A stretch of 64,000 nucleotides of DNA from JAJPKK01 sp963824905 (GTDB lineage Bacteria > Pseudomonadota > Alphaproteobacteria > Rhizobiales > Xanthobacteraceae). The DNA lies in the NCBI GenBank assembly GCA_963824905.1, contig CAWGRH010000010.1:248001-312000 (forward strand), in the 5' to 3' direction. The notes beneath the pieces were generated by a model that worked only from the letters and a program-made list of their open reading frames with translations, did not search any database and had not been told where the DNA came from. Every line of letters starts with the position of its first letter. The stretch's first letter is position 1. Of the stretch, positions 62,278-64,000 are shown in pieces. Both the position numbers and the translations under genes were made by a program.

Positions 62278-63708
62278 TCACGCTTCCGCGTGGCGGCGAT
62301 AGACGTCCTCGAGGCGCAGGATGTCGTCCTCGCCGAGATAGCTGCCGACCTGCACTTCGATCAGCTCCAGCGGGATCTTGCCCGGATTGGCGAGGCGATG
62401 GACCGCGCCGATCGGCACATAGGCGGACTCGTTCTCGTGGTAGAGCTTCACTTCCTCGCCGATGGTGACCTCGGCGACGCCGCGCACCACCACCCAGTGC
62501 TCGGAGCGGTGGAAGTGCTTCTGCAGTGAGAGCCGCGCGCCGGGGTTCACGCAGATGCGCTTGACCTGATAGCGCGATCCGTTGTCAGCGCTCTGGTAGA
62601 AGCCCCACGGCCGGTAGACGCGCCGGTGTTCCAGCGCCTCGGTGCGGTTCTTGGCCTTGAGCTGCTCGACGAGGTCCTTGACCTTTTCCGCCCGCTGCTG
62701 CGCCACCACCAGGACCGCGTCGGCGGTGGCGATGACGATCACGCCGTCGAGGCCGATCACCGTGGTGAGCACGGTGTCCTCGGAACGGATCAGGCTGTTG
62801 CGGGTGTCGATCGCCTCCGCCGGGCCTTCGATGACGTTGCCGGCCTCATCCTGCGGCTGGGCGTCCCACACGGCGTTCCAGCTGCCGACATCGGACCAAC
62901 GGAACGACACCGGCAGCACCGCGGCGAGGTCGGTGCGTTCCATGACCGCATAGTCGATCGACTTCTTAGGCGCCTGCGCGAACTCCGCTTCGGCAAGTCG
63001 ATAGAAGTCGAGATCGGAGGTGAGGTTGTCGACCGCGCCCTTGGCGGCCCTTCGTATCTCGGGCTCGAGCCGGTCGAGCTCGCGCAGCATCGCCTCGGCG
63101 CGGAACATGAAGTTGCCGCTGTTCCAGAGGAAGCCGTCGGCCACGTAGCGCGCCGCGGTCGCAGCGTCGGGCTTTTCGACGAAGGCGGCGACCTTGCACA
63201 CGGGGCTGTCGTCCTCCGCCGGCTGGGCGCGGATATAGCCGTAGCTCGACGCCGGATAGGTCGGCTTGACCCCGAAGGTCACGATTGCGCCGGCCGCTGC
63301 TGCGGGCAGCGCGGAGCGCACGGCGGCCGCAAACGCGTCGGCGTCGGGAATGAGGTGGTCGGCCGCCACTACCAGCAGGATCGCCCCGGGGTCCATCTTC
63401 ATGGCGAGCTCGGCGGCTGCGGCGATTGCCGCGGCGGAATCCCGCCGCTGCGGTTCGAGGATGATGGTCGCCGTCACGCCGCGCGAGCGCGCCTGCTCGG
63501 CGACGACGAAGCGGAACTCGGAATTGGTGACGATCATCGGCGGTGCGAACAGGCCTTCGCGGGTCACCCGGTCGAGGACCTGCTGAAAGGTCGAAGAGGT
63601 GCCGATCAGCGGCACGAACTGCTTCGGCATCTTCTCGCGCGACACCGGCCACAGGCGGGTGCCCGCGCCGCCGCACAAAATGACCGGGACAACAAGCTGA
63701 TTTGTCAT
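62278..63708 (-). CDS. manC: Mannose-1-phosphate guanylyltransferase / mannose-6-phosphate isomerase
   Basis: 476 residues from ATG 63708. Bifunctional enzyme that supplies GDP-mannose for polysaccharide. Pyrophosphorylase motif CGGAGTRLWPVSREKMPKQF at about 11-30, then VAADHLIPD, FVEKPD and SFRWSDVGSWNAVW; the C-terminal cupin has VYRPWGFYQSADNG, KHFHRSEHWVVVRG and PIGAVHRLANPG. The open frame extends 66 bases further upstream but without family similarity. Confidence 0.93.
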   Translation of the reverse strand: MTNQLVVPVILCGGAGTRLWPVSREKMPKQFVPLIGTSSTFQQVLDRVTREGLFAPPMIVTNSEFRFVVAEQARSRGVTATIILEPQRRDSAAAIAAAAELAMKMDPGAILLVVAADHLIPDADAFAAAVRSALPAAAAGAIVTFGVKPTYPASSYGYIRAQPAEDDSPVCKVAAFVEKPDAATAARYVADGFLWNSGNFMFRAEAMLRELDRLEPEIRRAAKGAVDNLTSDLDFYRLAEAEFAQAPKKSIDYAVMERTDLAAVLPVSFRWSDVGSWNAVWDAQPQDEAGNVIEGPAEAIDTRNSLIRSEDTVLTTVIGLDGVIVIATADAVLVVAQQRAEKVKDLVEQLKAKNRTEALEHRRVYRPWGFYQSADNGSRYQVKRICVNPGARLSLQKHFHRSEHWVVVRGVAEVTIGEEVKLYHENESAYVPIGAVHRLANPGKIPLELIEVQVGSYLGEDDILRLEDVYRRHAEA

Positions 63709-63876
63709 GCCGCCAACTCGCCGGGAAATACGCGACCATCGGCCCGAGAGCGGGGCCGGGCCTCTTAAAGTCATGCTGGAGTAGCGGTTATTTTGGTATC
63801 CAGCAACGGCACTCGGCGTCTGTGGTAAAGCCCGCCCAGGATGCGCGGTTTTGGGCCGGTGGCGTCAGTCGGTCAT

Positions 63877-64000
63877 TTAACTGGTGGCGTTTTCCTGGGG
63901 CGTGCCGGCGAGGCGGGCCGGCGCGGCGAGCGCACCGAACTCGCTCCTCGTGGCACGCGCAAGATCGACCTGCGAGGCGCGGTCGAGGGTGCGCCCGATC
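63877..64000 (-). CDS. 3' end of an unidentified gene, partial
   Basis: An open minus-strand frame from the window edge to a TAA at 63877, encoding about 40 residues ending RATRSEFGALAAPARLAG ... ATS. Codon use (strong third-position GC) supports coding. It is too short to identify; being upstream of manC, it may be a sugar or polysaccharide gene. Confidence 0.35.
   Translation of the reverse strand, partial: IGRTLDRASQVDLARATRSEFGALAAPARLAGTPQENATS

Noticed and set aside
1..64000. tRNA, rRNA or prophage genes
   Set aside because: I scanned for tRNA arms (ggttcgaatcc), rRNA cores, integrase and phage structural motifs and did not see any I could support.

Overview
The window looks like a chromosomal piece of a GC-rich alphaproteobacterium of the order Hyphomicrobiales, most likely the Bradyrhizobium/Rhodopseudomonas/Xanthobacteraceae neighbourhood. 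The evidence is the very high third-position GC, several families of long palindromic intergenic repeats of the kind common in that group, the many Liv, Tct and CoA-linked aromatic or acid catabolic genes, and secreted DUF4344-type and NHL-type proteins. Genus is inferred; no rRNA or tRNA gene is visible to confirm it.

Layout. 1-8.3 kb: 3' part of a molybdopterin oxidase large subunit, a small secreted protein, an OsmC-like protein, a membrane protein, mutS on the minus strand, and a polytopic membrane protein. 8.3-13.9 kb (minus strand): an ACMSD-like amidohydrolase, an indolepyruvate:ferredoxin oxidoreductase pair (iorA-iorB) and a FitAB/VapBC-type toxin-antitoxin pair. 14.1-18.2 kb: a secreted NHL propeller, then two secreted DUF4344-type metallopeptidases flanking a tiny secreted protein made of a tandem Cys repeat; the first peptidase carries an unexpected C-terminal XRE helix-turn-helix. 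18.2-25.0 kb: LysR regulator, a broken GFA-family gene, a Bug/TctC binding protein, SDR plus thioesterase, a two-subunit CoA-transferase and a thiolase. 25.1-37.7 kb: the protocatechuate 4,5-cleavage genes ligI-ligA-ligB-ligC followed by a complete Liv-type ABC transporter, two tandem MetE-like proteins, a class III CoA-transferase and a carboxymuconolactone-decarboxylase-family protein. This arrangement suggests uptake and meta-cleavage of lignin-type aromatic acids; ligJ, ligK and ligU are not seen here.

37.8-52.9 kb: macro-domain protein, patatin, EamA transporter, a cytochrome c/propeller fusion, two paralogous secreted proteins of unknown function that flank an MFS-MBL-FMN oxidase set, a PAS-GGDEF-EAL protein, a second NHL propeller and another CMD-family protein. 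53.0-62.2 kb: FATP-like acyl-CoA synthetase, metZ plus a MetA-type acyltransferase, then a compact set of GNAT-like acyltransferase, acyl carrier protein, AMP-ligase, ketoreductase and FAD amine oxidase, which looks like a small uncharacterised acyl-metabolite locus. 62.3-64 kb: manC and the end of another minus-strand gene.

A striking technical feature is that seven otherwise normal genes are each broken by what looks like a single extra base. Removing that base restores a family-typical length every time, so these are annotated as CDS with a probable sequence error rather than as pseudogenes.
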